Assembly: GCF_002258215.1 (NCBI RefSeq) | Contig: NZ_NEFY01000007.1 | Location: 62,001 to 126,000, forward strand | DNA from: Marinobacter vinifirmus | GTDB taxonomy: Bacteria; Pseudomonadota; Gammaproteobacteria; Pseudomonadales; Oleiphilaceae | Length of the DNA: 64,000 bases | Reading direction: 5' to 3' | Part shown: piece by piece, positions 47,599 to 56,074 of the stretch | Layout of the letters: every line of letters starts with the position of its first letter | Numbering within the stretch: the first letter of the stretch is position 1 | Translations under genes and position numbers: made by a program | The notes under the pieces: model-generated | What the model was told of the DNA's origin: nothing | Seen by the model: only the letters and a program-made list of their open reading frames with translations | Database searches by the model: none

Positions 47599-47820
47599 GA
47601 ATCAATCATCGTCAGAAATGACGATGATGTCAATCCCTGTTTTTGGATATCGCCATTAGGTTTTTATGACGCATGTGGGTTAACTATTCAGCAGCAGGGC
47701 GATGAGGCCGAGCACACCACACTTACAGGTTGTATAGTTGCTTTAACCCTTGCGCAATTGGGAAATGCCTTACTCTGTCGGGGTGTCTTTAACCTGCGAG
47801 TCTGCAGACCAAGCTGATCT

Positions 47821-49269
47821 CTAATGCCCCGCTGATAGGGCATCCGAAGGCGCTGGGAATGCAGGCAGCCAATAGATCTTCCCCTCTAAATGAGCATTGA
47901 TGCCCTGACTTAGAGCTGGTTGTCGGGCCCCAGAGACCGCCTTTTGAGCTTTGCGAGCTGTAACGTTATGGAAATACCTCAGGCCCAAATATATCCATTC
48001 TTTTTTGGCCGTCTGACTCTTGACTCCTGTTTCAAGGAGCTCCAATAACCGCTTTTCAATGCGTTTGCGTTGGTTCGGTAGCGACGACTTGGCTGGCATG
48101 GTGAGTTCATAGGCATGCTGCTTTCTGAGATGGCTGATGAAGCCTGTAAGGGCCGCTCGTTGCCCCGGTTTGGCCTCTAGATAACGATTAAGGTGCCTTT
48201 GGCCCAGGATTGAATGTCCGGCAGCTTTGAGCAGAGCGATCGCGGGTGTTAACGCAAGCCTGACAGAACGGAGGCTGGTTCTGCCTGCGGCATGACGTTG
48301 CTCTAGAACACGAAGGTAGTCCTCTGCGAGCTGACGATAAGAGGAGTTTGCGGGTAGTTGGTCCATCAAGTTTTGAATTTGCCGACTCTCGGCTGCATGC
48401 CTAAACGCTTCAGTACTGACAGTCAACGAATGAACTTCGCCAAGCCACTGAGTGAAAAGTCGGTGGCGTCTCATGTATTCAGGACCAAAAGAGCGCACCA
48501 GACTGTCTGCCTCCGGGACGCACCTCCATTGACGCTCAATTTCCTGCAAGAAGCAGGCATAGCGATTTAATCGGAGTGCAGCATATTTGTAGCCTGATCT
48601 GAGGCTCATCCACGTCCCGAAGCTCCCAAAATCTTGTGCCACCTGCTTGGTCTGGAAAAGCGCAGAATTGATCTCCATCCTTTTCCGAAAGGCATCGTGC
48701 CAATAGCAATCTTCACAACGACTGCCATATCCTGCAGGCATCGTTTTTTTGCAGCTAGGGCACTCAAGATAGCCGTGCGTGAGGCATTCTCTGCAAAGTT
48801 GCTGCTCGGCCGGCCCCTCAAAAAGCTGACGATTGCGTCGACAAGCGGCACAGGTGCCGCGAAAGGTACCGGCGCAAGCAGGACAAATACGTTTTCCTCC
48901 GTGTACTCCGGTAATCCGACTCAATCGCCTGGAAAGAGTGCCGCAGGCTTCACAGGGCTCTTGGACACGAAAGTAAACTGAACACGCATTACAGACTGGC
49001 CCGTACTGTGAAATCCGACCAGTTCGATAACGAGTTTTGCCGCACCGAATACATGGCTTGTTTCTCTCGCAGGTCTGGCAAATAGCTTCTGGGTGAGTGC
49101 GAGGCAAGCGTGCGGGATTTTGACATTTTGGACAGTCAGATCTGACGAAAACCCGGGCGTAGCAAGTGCCGCAGTAGCGATGACCATGATAGATCCGATG
49201 AATTGTGACGGGACGCTTCCCGCATTCGTCACACTCGGTTTGGCGCGGTCGTTTTTTGGGAGCAGTCAT
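47821..49269 (-). CDS. Multi-zinc-ribbon protein of the transposition operon (TniE-like)
   Basis: A 482-aa protein. The first ~190 residues carry twelve CxxC pairs (CDEC, CGTC, CPKC, CQTC, CIRC and so on), i.e. about six zinc ribbons. The remainder is helical and includes a segment (~290–410) like the SAM-like core-binding domain of tyrosine recombinases, with no catalytic domain. It is the last gene of the tns operon, overlapping tniQ by 4 bp, in the position of tniE in Tn6022/AbaR elements. A DNA-binding, target-choice role is the natural inference; none is proven to my knowledge. Confidence 0.72.
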   Translation of the reverse strand: MTAPKKRPRQTECDECGKRPVTIHRIYHGHRYCGTCYARVFVRSDCPKCQNPARLPRTHPEAICQTCERNKPCIRCGKTRYRTGRISQYGPVCNACSVYFRVQEPCEACGTLSRRLSRITGVHGGKRICPACAGTFRGTCAACRRNRQLFEGPAEQQLCRECLTHGYLECPSCKKTMPAGYGSRCEDCYWHDAFRKRMEINSALFQTKQVAQDFGSFGTWMSLRSGYKYAALRLNRYACFLQEIERQWRCVPEADSLVRSFGPEYMRRHRLFTQWLGEVHSLTVSTEAFRHAAESRQIQNLMDQLPANSSYRQLAEDYLRVLEQRHAAGRTSLRSVRLALTPAIALLKAAGHSILGQRHLNRYLEAKPGQRAALTGFISHLRKQHAYELTMPAKSSLPNQRKRIEKRLLELLETGVKSQTAKKEWIYLGLRYFHNVTARKAQKAVSGARQPALSQGINAHLEGKIYWLPAFPAPSDALSAGH

Positions 49270-50396
49270 CGTTGCCTCATTTCCAGCTTACGCTGGAGTC
49301 GGGCCATCATCCGCTCCACCTCTCTGCGAGGTCGAGGTCCAGGCTTGCGCGTAGTCGCCGTTTTCCTCGGCTTACGCTTCGCATCCGGCAGTTGGTGAAG
49401 AAGATCCTGAATAGCGGGCGGCACGGAATCTATGTCTTCTGTAAGACCTTGCTTCGATATGCCGGATTCGATCAGTTTTGACTTGAAGTCCTCCTGACTG
49501 ACGGTGATGAAGCTCCAAACGGTTCTCAGGAGCGCTTGCCGGGAAGCTATGGGGAGCCACTCTGTATTGGTGCCGGAATGGAGAGGGAAGCCATCCGGTA
49601 CATCAATGTCGAGGAGCTGAAACAGGTGTGACTGGGTATCAGTGTTCGTACAGGCAGACCGACGAATCAGCGACACGAAAAAGTTCAACAGTTGAAACCA
49701 GTCGAAGACAGTTCCTTCTGCAATTGGTTGCCTAAAGAATCCTGTCACAAGTGCCTGGTCAGTAGCTTGTTGGAGTGCAGCTGCGTAGGGATCAATTCCT
49801 TCCGTTAACGCATCAGCAAGAAGTTCACCGCAAGTTGGGCATGTAGTTGCATTAGGTGCGAGCTCTGTCAGACGATGGGGTTCGATTGGAGACTGGCAGT
49901 TCCAGCATCGATCTAGCAGCGTGCATTGATGTCGTTGGCATCCAGTGTGCCAGGCAAAACGCCAGTTGAGTCGAAAATACGGTGAGGCGTCCTCTTCCAG
50001 GCAAAGAGGGCAATACTGTAAGCCACTTCGACGTTTGACGTTACGAGCGCCAATGGTCAACGTCCAGGGCCAGGTGGCTTTTTTAGCTAAGGGGTTTTGC
50101 TGAATTTTGCTAATTGTCGGATGGAGTGTAGCGGCCCGGATCGCGTCCGGATCAATACCAGAACGCATCGAAAGAATCCTGAGTCGATCAAAGGACAGGG
50201 AACGGTCCGTGTCTAACGTCCACATTCTCCACCCGGGCCAGATCGTCGCAGCGAGGGTCATTGGACTGCACCCCTGCCTAAGAGCCGTGCGAACCAGCCA
50301 GGACGATAAAATCTCGTCCGGTAAAATCGGAGTTGGTACGGGCCATTGTGCCTTTAGAGCATGACTTCCCGAATGCCACGTGTAGGCTGCAGCCAT
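49266..50396 (-). CDS. tniQ: TniQ/TnsD-family target-selection protein
   Basis: A 376-aa TniQ protein: the N-terminal TniQ domain (PDEILSSWLVRTALRQGCSP), zinc-finger motifs (CPLCLEEDASPYFRLNWR; HQCTLLDRCWNC; CPTCGELL) and a variable C-terminal region ending in basic residues. In Tn7 TnsD reads attTn7; here this protein, perhaps with the zinc-ribbon partner, should recognise the comM site. It overlaps the tnsC gene by 43 bp. Confidence 0.88.
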   Translation of the reverse strand: MAAAYTWHSGSHALKAQWPVPTPILPDEILSSWLVRTALRQGCSPMTLAATIWPGWRMWTLDTDRSLSFDRLRILSMRSGIDPDAIRAATLHPTISKIQQNPLAKKATWPWTLTIGARNVKRRSGLQYCPLCLEEDASPYFRLNWRFAWHTGCQRHQCTLLDRCWNCQSPIEPHRLTELAPNATTCPTCGELLADALTEGIDPYAAALQQATDQALVTGFFRQPIAEGTVFDWFQLLNFFVSLIRRSACTNTDTQSHLFQLLDIDVPDGFPLHSGTNTEWLPIASRQALLRTVWSFITVSQEDFKSKLIESGISKQGLTEDIDSVPPAIQDLLHQLPDAKRKPRKTATTRKPGPRPRREVERMMARLQRKLEMRQR

Positions 50397-51250
50397 TTAT
50401 TCTTCCTGATGATCTCTTCTGTGATCTGCTCCTGCCCACTCCGTATGGCGTCTTCGGCACACTGATTGACGAGCCGGCGCAGGTTGCCAAGATTGCCTTC
50501 AGAAATTGAATATAGGAGCTTTGCGAGCTCTCGCTGGTGAAGCTTGGAGGGATTTCTGAGAGGCAAAACGGCCTCAAAGTCTACGAGCAAGCTTTGGAAC
50601 TGTTTATTGAGCTCCCAGCGTGGGAGCTCTACAACATCGAATCGGCTGGCATGCTGAGGGTCGGTATGGAGAACTCTCACCGCATCTCGTGTCCCGATGC
50701 CTACGATAGGTATAGCCAACTCATTGCAGAGCATCTTGATCGCATTCATCACCTCTCGTTGTTTTATAGCGGAACCGGTCAGTAGTGAATGGAATTCATC
50801 AATGGCCAGTATTCTTACCCGGCATTCCCTGAGAAGGTGAATGACTTGATACAGAAGTTTTGTCGTGGGGTCAGTCGGACGGTACGGGGCATGGAATCGT
50901 TCCAGTATCGAACAGTAGAGTCGTTTTTCATCGGCGTTAGATGATGCTTCTGCAACAATGACCGGTTTGATCGGATCTGCTTCGTCATTGATGTAGGGAG
51001 TGCCACACAGTTCGTAAAAACGCCGAATCAGTGTTGTTTTTCCCTGATTCGAGTCGCCCACGATTAACAGGTTTGGCATTCGCGGTTGTTTTGGCTTCCT
51101 CATCAGTCCTTGAAGGGTGTCCAGGATCTGTTGTGCTGCCTGATAACCTATCCACCGAGGTTGGTCGAGGAACTCAAGTCGTTCCTCCATGCTCAGGCAG
51201 GCTATATGCCTGAATTCGGGGTGGATATGATCATAGAGTTGTTCGCTCAT
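50354..51250 (-). CDS. tnsC: TnsC/TniB-type AAA+ transposition regulator
   Basis: A 298-aa ATPase with Walker A GDSNQGKT (65–72), Walker B ILAIDE (147–152) and GIGTRDAVRVL (sensor-like). It links the target-bound TniQ to the transposase TnsB by ATP-dependent filament formation. It overlaps tnsB by 4 bp. The compact size is nearer to TniB/TnsC of Tn5053 and Tn6022-type elements than to Tn7 TnsC (555 aa). Confidence 0.92.
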   Translation of the reverse strand: MSEQLYDHIHPEFRHIACLSMEERLEFLDQPRWIGYQAAQQILDTLQGLMRKPKQPRMPNLLIVGDSNQGKTTLIRRFYELCGTPYINDEADPIKPVIVAEASSNADEKRLYCSILERFHAPYRPTDPTTKLLYQVIHLLRECRVRILAIDEFHSLLTGSAIKQREVMNAIKMLCNELAIPIVGIGTRDAVRVLHTDPQHASRFDVVELPRWELNKQFQSLLVDFEAVLPLRNPSKLHQRELAKLLYSISEGNLGNLRRLVNQCAEDAIRSGQEQITEEIIRKNKWLQPTRGIREVML

Positions 51251-53181
51251 GAAATATCTCCAAAGCCACGAATTTCAGCTGAGTCGTCAAGAAGATCATC
51301 ATCCCAGGATTCGTTAACAGCCGATTTGGGTGCTTCGGAAGGGATCGGTTCAGCGGGACTGATTTTTCGTTCATGCTCTTTGCGGCGCTGCGCCTGCCGG
51401 CGAGCTTTTTTGGTTCTGTGCTTGGCGTCGTCTACCTGATTCCGAAGATCTGTAATCGCTTCCAGTACCAAGTGTTCGTTGTATGATGTTTTTCCCTCAG
51501 CTTTCAATTTTTCTTTTGCTTGTCGCAGTTCCCACACGCTCATTGGCGGTAAAGACAGGTTCGCGAATGGTATTTTGAAATACTGTTTCAGATCGGGGTC
51601 AAAAAACCAGAGGTAACTGATGTCGCGAGGATCCCTGCGAAAAACCAGCTGACGTTTTCTCTTTGAGTTGTCTGGGTCCTTGGCGTTTATCCACGGCCGC
51701 AACGCTTCGTCGTAGTAATGCATCCCCTCAACGGTTACCCCAAAGCTTTGAACAGTCCGCCGGAATGCGGGTAGAAAGTTTAGCAATAGCGTCGTCTTGT
51801 CTCCTGGCTGGGGTGGGATACCTATACCTGGAGTGAATTTGTCCCCGAAGATGCCAATTTCCCATTGTTTTATTGGTGGGATGCCCAATCCGCTGTGGCG
51901 GTCATTATGGTAGTAGCGGGTGATCAGAGTTACCAACCACTTCTCGAACTCCGATCGTGTCATGGTTGCATGCTTTTCTGAATCGTATTCATCTCTTTCC
52001 GGAACCGATGAAAACGTAGTGCCTGGCAGCTCATGCACCTTTTTCATGAAGTTGCCAAGAAGCCGCTCAATGTGACCACCATATCGTGGCGCTCTTACCG
52101 GGCGATATTCCAGGTTGATGCCATACATCTGGCAAGATTTCCGGAACGTCTCAGAGCGAAAATCGGCACCGTTATCGACATGCACCGTCGAAGGAACCCC
52201 ATAGACAGGCCAATCCGCTTCAACTCCATGCAGGGTTAACCAGTCGTCTTTAGGCAAAATTGAGTGCGCCATGCACATCGCTACAGACGTTGTGGAGGGA
52301 GGATCGTATGAAAGGTAATACCCGGTGACCATGCGACTAAACACATCAATTGCGAGCGTAATCCAGGGGCGCCCGGCCGGTAGGCGTAAATCATCGTCCA
52401 CCAAGATGATATCGACCTGAGTGTGGTCGATTTGAATGTAGGCTAAAGGGTAGTCTGCATTCGGGAAACGCCCCGGAGTTGCCTGAAATTGGTTGCGGGC
52501 TTTTTCACGGTACCCTCTCTTTCGCATTCTGATCCGCTCTGGGATTTTCGCGAGTCTGGAACGGACCGCAGTAGCACTAGGAGCCTTCAGACCCCGCTCA
52601 TGGCATCGACGTTTGACCTCTAATACGACGGTCTGATCAGTCGGGCGCTGGGGTGTCAGGTATACGTCGTCGATGACTTCTTGAATAACTCTCTCGGTCA
52701 AGCCAGAAATTCGTCCCTTGCCGGCTTTCCAGCCTCGCTGTTGGGGAATCAACGCAGACACCACTCCCATACTTTTGAAGCGATTGAGCCAGCGATATAA
52801 AGTCGCGATGCCAACGCCAACTTCTTTTGCTCGCTCCGCGACAACCGCTCGCCCCGGGCTAAGTTCGTTCACCAGTGGCTTGATCGCCGAATACCGTTTT
52901 TCAGCCTCTGCCCAATCGGAGTCTGCGATCTCCTCCAAATCCTGATAGGTGTGATCGCTTTCCTCGCCGGCGTTGTTGGCTGGGCGAAGCTCTTTAATGC
53001 GCAGCTGTGAGGATCGTCCTGTCGCCACATTAATCCCAATGGCAGAGTCATAATCCAGCACTTGAGTGATCTTATATACGTCATCACCATGTTGAAGGTA
53101 GTTGCCGACGTTCACGCTGATTCGCTGCCGAATCGGTTCAAGGGCTTCATTAGAGGGCTCGTAATTATGCTCTTCACTCAT
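51247..53181 (-). CDS. tnsB: TnsB-type DDE transposase
   Basis: A 644-aa retroviral-integrase-fold transposase (TnsB/MuA/TniA class). The catalytic triad is Asp252 (YIQIDHTQVD), Asp336 (VHVDNGADF) and Glu372 (GGHIERLLGN), with D-x35-E spacing. N-terminal HTH domains (~90–220) bind the repeated end sites, and the C-terminal tail (~560–644, charged, coiled) should contact TnsC. It overlaps tnsA and tnsC. All key residues are intact. Confidence 0.95.
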   Translation of the reverse strand: MSEEHNYEPSNEALEPIRQRISVNVGNYLQHGDDVYKITQVLDYDSAIGINVATGRSSQLRIKELRPANNAGEESDHTYQDLEEIADSDWAEAEKRYSAIKPLVNELSPGRAVVAERAKEVGVGIATLYRWLNRFKSMGVVSALIPQQRGWKAGKGRISGLTERVIQEVIDDVYLTPQRPTDQTVVLEVKRRCHERGLKAPSATAVRSRLAKIPERIRMRKRGYREKARNQFQATPGRFPNADYPLAYIQIDHTQVDIILVDDDLRLPAGRPWITLAIDVFSRMVTGYYLSYDPPSTTSVAMCMAHSILPKDDWLTLHGVEADWPVYGVPSTVHVDNGADFRSETFRKSCQMYGINLEYRPVRAPRYGGHIERLLGNFMKKVHELPGTTFSSVPERDEYDSEKHATMTRSEFEKWLVTLITRYYHNDRHSGLGIPPIKQWEIGIFGDKFTPGIGIPPQPGDKTTLLLNFLPAFRRTVQSFGVTVEGMHYYDEALRPWINAKDPDNSKRKRQLVFRRDPRDISYLWFFDPDLKQYFKIPFANLSLPPMSVWELRQAKEKLKAEGKTSYNEHLVLEAITDLRNQVDDAKHRTKKARRQAQRRKEHERKISPAEPIPSEAPKSAVNESWDDDLLDDSAEIRGFGDIS

Positions 53182-53872
53182 CAGCAGTCACCCATACAGT
53201 TGTTGTGTCGTTAAGCAGTCGGCTCATATCGCACTCAAGTTTGTGGGTCGAAAGTAAGTGCCAGATATGGGCCAACCCTTGGGGGCGGTAAATTCCGGGA
53301 TAATGTCTGCTCAGGAGATAATGGACAGGGGCGCTACCCATTTCGCTAAGGTTTTGGATCAGGTCGCCAGTTTCGGTTTCCGGGAAAGACATGCGACTGA
53401 AGCGCTCTAGAAACTTGATATTTCGCAGAGCTTGATCCCGAATTCGGGACTCATCATGAATCTTAAATAGCCACCCTTGCTCTCGTGCATATCGGTAAGC
53501 AGCTTTCCATTTCGGCAGCCAGTCTCGCCACCGGGCCTGCCACTCGCTCTCCGGCTTTACCTCCACCAGCATTGGGAGTGGATAATCGAGATAGTCGCGT
53601 GATCCGAGGCGATAATAGACAAGGAAATCGGGAGTGTAGTGGAAGTTGCGACCACCCCTCGTCTGGAATGGAATGCGGATTGGCTGGGAAACCACATTAA
53701 GCACGCTTCGAGAAAAGGCCTTCCTTATCAGGAAGTCGCGTTCCAGAGTTGATTCGAACTGGATGGGAGTTTCGCCTCGGAACATATAAGTGCCTGAAAC
53801 GCTTCGACGTGTAGTCCCGATTTTCCTTACAGATTCCCTGATCTGAAGACTGTCTCGGCTATTTCCGTTCAT
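53174..53872 (-). CDS. tnsA: TnsA endonuclease
   Basis: A 232-aa PD-(D/E)XK nuclease that cuts the 5' ends of the element so that transposition is cut-and-paste. Catalytic candidates are Glu44 (TLERDF), Asp82 (YTPDFLVYY) and Glu104–Lys106 (LVEVKPESEW). It is the first gene of the operon, starting just inside the right end, so the end repeats may also control its promoter. It overlaps tnsB by 8 bp. Confidence 0.92.
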   Translation of the reverse strand: MNGNSRDSLQIRESVRKIGTTRRSVSGTYMFRGETPIQFESTLERDFLIRKAFSRSVLNVVSQPIRIPFQTRGGRNFHYTPDFLVYYRLGSRDYLDYPLPMLVEVKPESEWQARWRDWLPKWKAAYRYAREQGWLFKIHDESRIRDQALRNIKFLERFSRMSFPETETGDLIQNLSEMGSAPVHYLLSRHYPGIYRPQGLAHIWHLLSTHKLECDMSRLLNDTTTVWVTADE

Positions 53873-53879
53873 CTCGGCC

Positions 53880-53983
53880 TCGTCTCACCAATTCAAAAAA
53901 TATTGTCTCATTAAAATGTGTTTTTTGCAGGCTAACGTCATGATTCCTCGTTGCCACTGTCTCACTTTTTACAGTATATGACA
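53880..53983 (-). repeat. Right transposon end with three TnsB-type sites
   Basis: Read inward on the minus strand it begins TGTCATATACTG. TGAGACA-type motifs lie at 53957–53964, 53903–53910 and 53880–53887 (the last as TGAGACGA). This asymmetric layout, two sites at the left end and three at the right, is typical of Tn7-like ends. They overlap the region where the tnsA promoter must lie. Confidence 0.85.
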
Positions 53984-53988
53984 GCGGC
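53984..53988 (+). repeat. Target-site duplication, right copy
   Basis: GCGGC, identical to 33352–33356. Confidence 0.92.
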
Positions 53989-54666
53989 AGCAGCCCGCGC
54001 CCCGGAGAAATCTCCCTGGCGCACCGGGGCGTATTGTTCCTGGACGAGCTTCCGGAATTTCAGCGGCGGGTACTGGAAGTACTGAGGGAACCGATGGAAA
54101 GCGGCGAGATTGCCATCAGCCGGGCTGCCCGGCAGGTAACCTTTCCTGCCCGGTTCCAGGTGGTTGCCGCCATGAATCCGTGCCCCTGCGGCTACAGCGG
54201 CCATCCCACCATTGAATGCCAGTGCGGGCCGGCGCAGGTGATGCGATACCGCTCGAAGATCTCCGGCCCGTTGCTGGACCGCTTTGACTTGCATGTGGAG
54301 GTGCCCGTGCAGACCGGCGAGGTGCTGCTGGGCTCTGGTGAAGCTGGAGAAAGCAGTGCCAGCGTACGGGAACGGGTGCTGAAAGCCCGGGCGGCGCAAA
54401 CGGAGCGGGGGAGCCTGAATGCCGCTCTGGCAGGCAATCTGCTGCACCAGTCCTGCCGGCTGGATGCCGGCAGCGAAAAATTGTTGTCGGCAGCCATGGA
54501 GCGGTTGGGGCTTTCGGCCCGGGCCCTGCACCGGATTCTTCGGGTGGCCCGCACCCTGGCAGACCTTGACGGTGAGCGGGGCATCGCCCGCAACCATCTG
54601 ATGGAAGCCCTGGGCTACCGTCAGCTTGATCGCCAGCAGAATCAGGGCCCGGTGGTTTCAGCCTGA
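53989..54666 (+). pseudogene. comM: comM, 3' portion
   Basis: The last 225 codons of ComM, starting SSPRPGEISLAHRGVLF. It carries Walker B (LFLDELPEF), sensor/Arg-finger regions (AAMNPCPCGYSGH; LLDRFDLHVEV) and the C-terminal domain (SARALHRILRVARTLADL). It has no start of its own apart from a TTG at 54034. In frame with 32505–33356 once the element and one GCGGC are removed, with no other lesion, which points to a recent insertion. Confidence 0.95.
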
Positions 54667-54763
54667 GTTTCACCTGTCCGGGAGCAGGTCTGGCCCTGCG
54701 GAGTCTGTTAAACTGTCGGCAATTTCCTGATAACACATCCGCGAAGGCGCGTGAGGATAACAG

Positions 54764-55489
54764 ATGAGCGACCAGAACGACCCGAAGGAGACTTCCGGCG
54801 AAAACCCGATTACCACCCGCCGTGGTGTGCGCAGCTTTGTACTGCGTCAGGGCCGGATGACTGAAGGCCAGAAAAAGGCCTTTGACCGCAGCTGGCCCAA
54901 GTACGGCCTGAGCCGTGACAACGGCATGATCGACCCCCGCGAGGTGTTCGGCCGCGACAACATGCTGAACCTGGAGATCGGCTTCGGCATGGGCAAGTCG
55001 CTGGCGGATATGGCCGAAGCCGCGCCGGAGCAGGATTTTATTGGCGTGGAAGTGCACCTGCCGGGCGTAGGCGCACTGCTTAAGGATGTGGAAGACCGTG
55101 GCCTGGAGAACGTGCGGGTCTACAACATCGACGCCAATGATGTGATCGACCTGTGCCTGCCGGATGCCTCCCTCGACCGGGTGATGATCTTCTTCCCGGA
55201 TCCGTGGCACAAGAAGAAGCACCATAAGCGCCGGCTGATCCAGCCCGAGTTTATTCAGCGCATCCGTCATAAATTGCGGGTGGGTGGTGTACTGCACCTG
55301 GCCACAGACTGGGAAAACTACGCGGAACACATGCTGGAAGTGATGAACGATTCCGAAGGCTTCGCCAACACCCAGGAACAGGGTGGCTATTCTCCGCGCC
55401 CGGATGACCGCCCGATTACCAAGTTCGAGAAGCGTGGCGAGAAGCTTGGCCACGGCGTGTGGGACTTGCTGTTCTATCGCACCAACTGA
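54764..55489 (+). CDS. trmB: tRNA (guanine-N7)-methyltransferase
   Basis: Methylates G46 in the variable loop of tRNA. The 241-aa class-I SAM enzyme has the motifs [39 protein letters not shown] and [13 protein letters not shown], which are diagnostic of TrmB. The ATG follows GTGAGGATAAC. It is convergent with the membrane-protein gene; a dyad CTCAGCCA/TGGCTGAG (55509–55540) lies between them. Confidence 0.95.
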   Translation: MSDQNDPKETSGENPITTRRGVRSFVLRQGRMTEGQKKAFDRSWPKYGLSRDNGMIDPREVFGRDNMLNLEIGFGMGKSLADMAEAAPEQDFIGVEVHLPGVGALLKDVEDRGLENVRVYNIDANDVIDLCLPDASLDRVMIFFPDPWHKKKHHKRRLIQPEFIQRIRHKLRVGGVLHLATDWENYAEHMLEVMNDSEGFANTQEQGGYSPRPDDRPITKFEKRGEKLGHGVWDLLFYRTN

Positions 55490-55522
55490 TCTGCTGCCCC
55501 GGCGTTTCCTCAGCCATGCTGC

Positions 55523-56074
55523 TTAGCCAGGCTGGCTGAGGGGGTGCCGGCGCGCCGCCCGGATCACCACCAATCCCGCAATACCCAGCATCACTCCGGT
55601 AATCTTTACCAGCGCGAGAATCGCAGCGGAGCTGCTCATGGCATCGGTCGGCGTTGCCAGGTTGTTCAGCAGCACCGAGTTTTCCGCTACGTCACACAAC
55701 CCTGCAATTACAAACAGTACCCGCACCCAGCGCGCCACCTTGCGCTCCCGGATACCCGGCCGGTCCCGGGTAAAGTGCCGGGTAAGCTGAAGCAGGGACG
55801 CGAGCCAGGCCACGGTGAACAGCAGCCCGAGCCACAGCGAGAGTTTGGCGAAAGCCAGGTTCTCCTGCCCCCAGCTCTGCAGTATGGCACTGCTCTGTTC
55901 AGCCGTTGCCGCCAGCTGGAAGCTGAAAATGCCCTGGGGCGCGGCTTCGGTTTTCAGAGACTGGTTAAGCACCGCGATGACCAGAAACAGGCCGACGGCC
56001 AGTACCAGGGACGCCTTCATGGGCGAACGCATGGGTTTTACTGGCAGGAACGGTGGACGCTGTACGGTAACCAT
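55523..56074 (-). CDS. Small membrane protein of unknown function
   Basis: A 183-aa protein with about four hydrophobic helices (SLVLAVGLFLVIAVLNQ; LSLWLGLLFTVAWLASL; WVRVLFVIAGLCD; ITGVMLGIAGLVVIRAA) and a periplasmic-looking loop after helix 1. It overlaps the hemW stop and is probably co-transcribed with hemW. The family is not recognised. A Met at codon 15 or 19 is an alternative start. Confidence 0.7.
   Translation of the reverse strand: MVTVQRPPFLPVKPMRSPMKASLVLAVGLFLVIAVLNQSLKTEAAPQGIFSFQLAATAEQSSAILQSWGQENLAFAKLSLWLGLLFTVAWLASLLQLTRHFTRDRPGIRERKVARWVRVLFVIAGLCDVAENSVLLNNLATPTDAMSSSAAILALVKITGVMLGIAGLVVIRAARRHPLSQPG

Larger units (their letters stand above)
33357..53983. mobile_element. 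Tn7-like transposon in comM (Tn6022/AbaR-type plan), 20.6 kb
   Basis: The element is bounded by TGT…ACA ends and a GCGGC duplication, and splits comM between a GGC and an AGC codon. It carries tnsA, tnsB, tnsC, tniQ and a zinc-ribbon gene at the right end and a TnsE-like gene at the left end, plus a nested IS30-family element and two cargo modules. Acinetobacter Tn6022/AbaR elements also insert in comM, with a reported ACCGC duplication; its complement GCGGT is nearly the same site. The cargo here is unlike AbaR antibiotic-resistance cargo. All transposition genes look intact. Confidence 0.93.

Noticed and set aside
33357..53983. CRISPR-associated transposon
   Set aside because: TniQ and TnsABC are present but there are no cas genes and no repeat-spacer array. 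TniQ is coupled to a zinc-ribbon protein instead.
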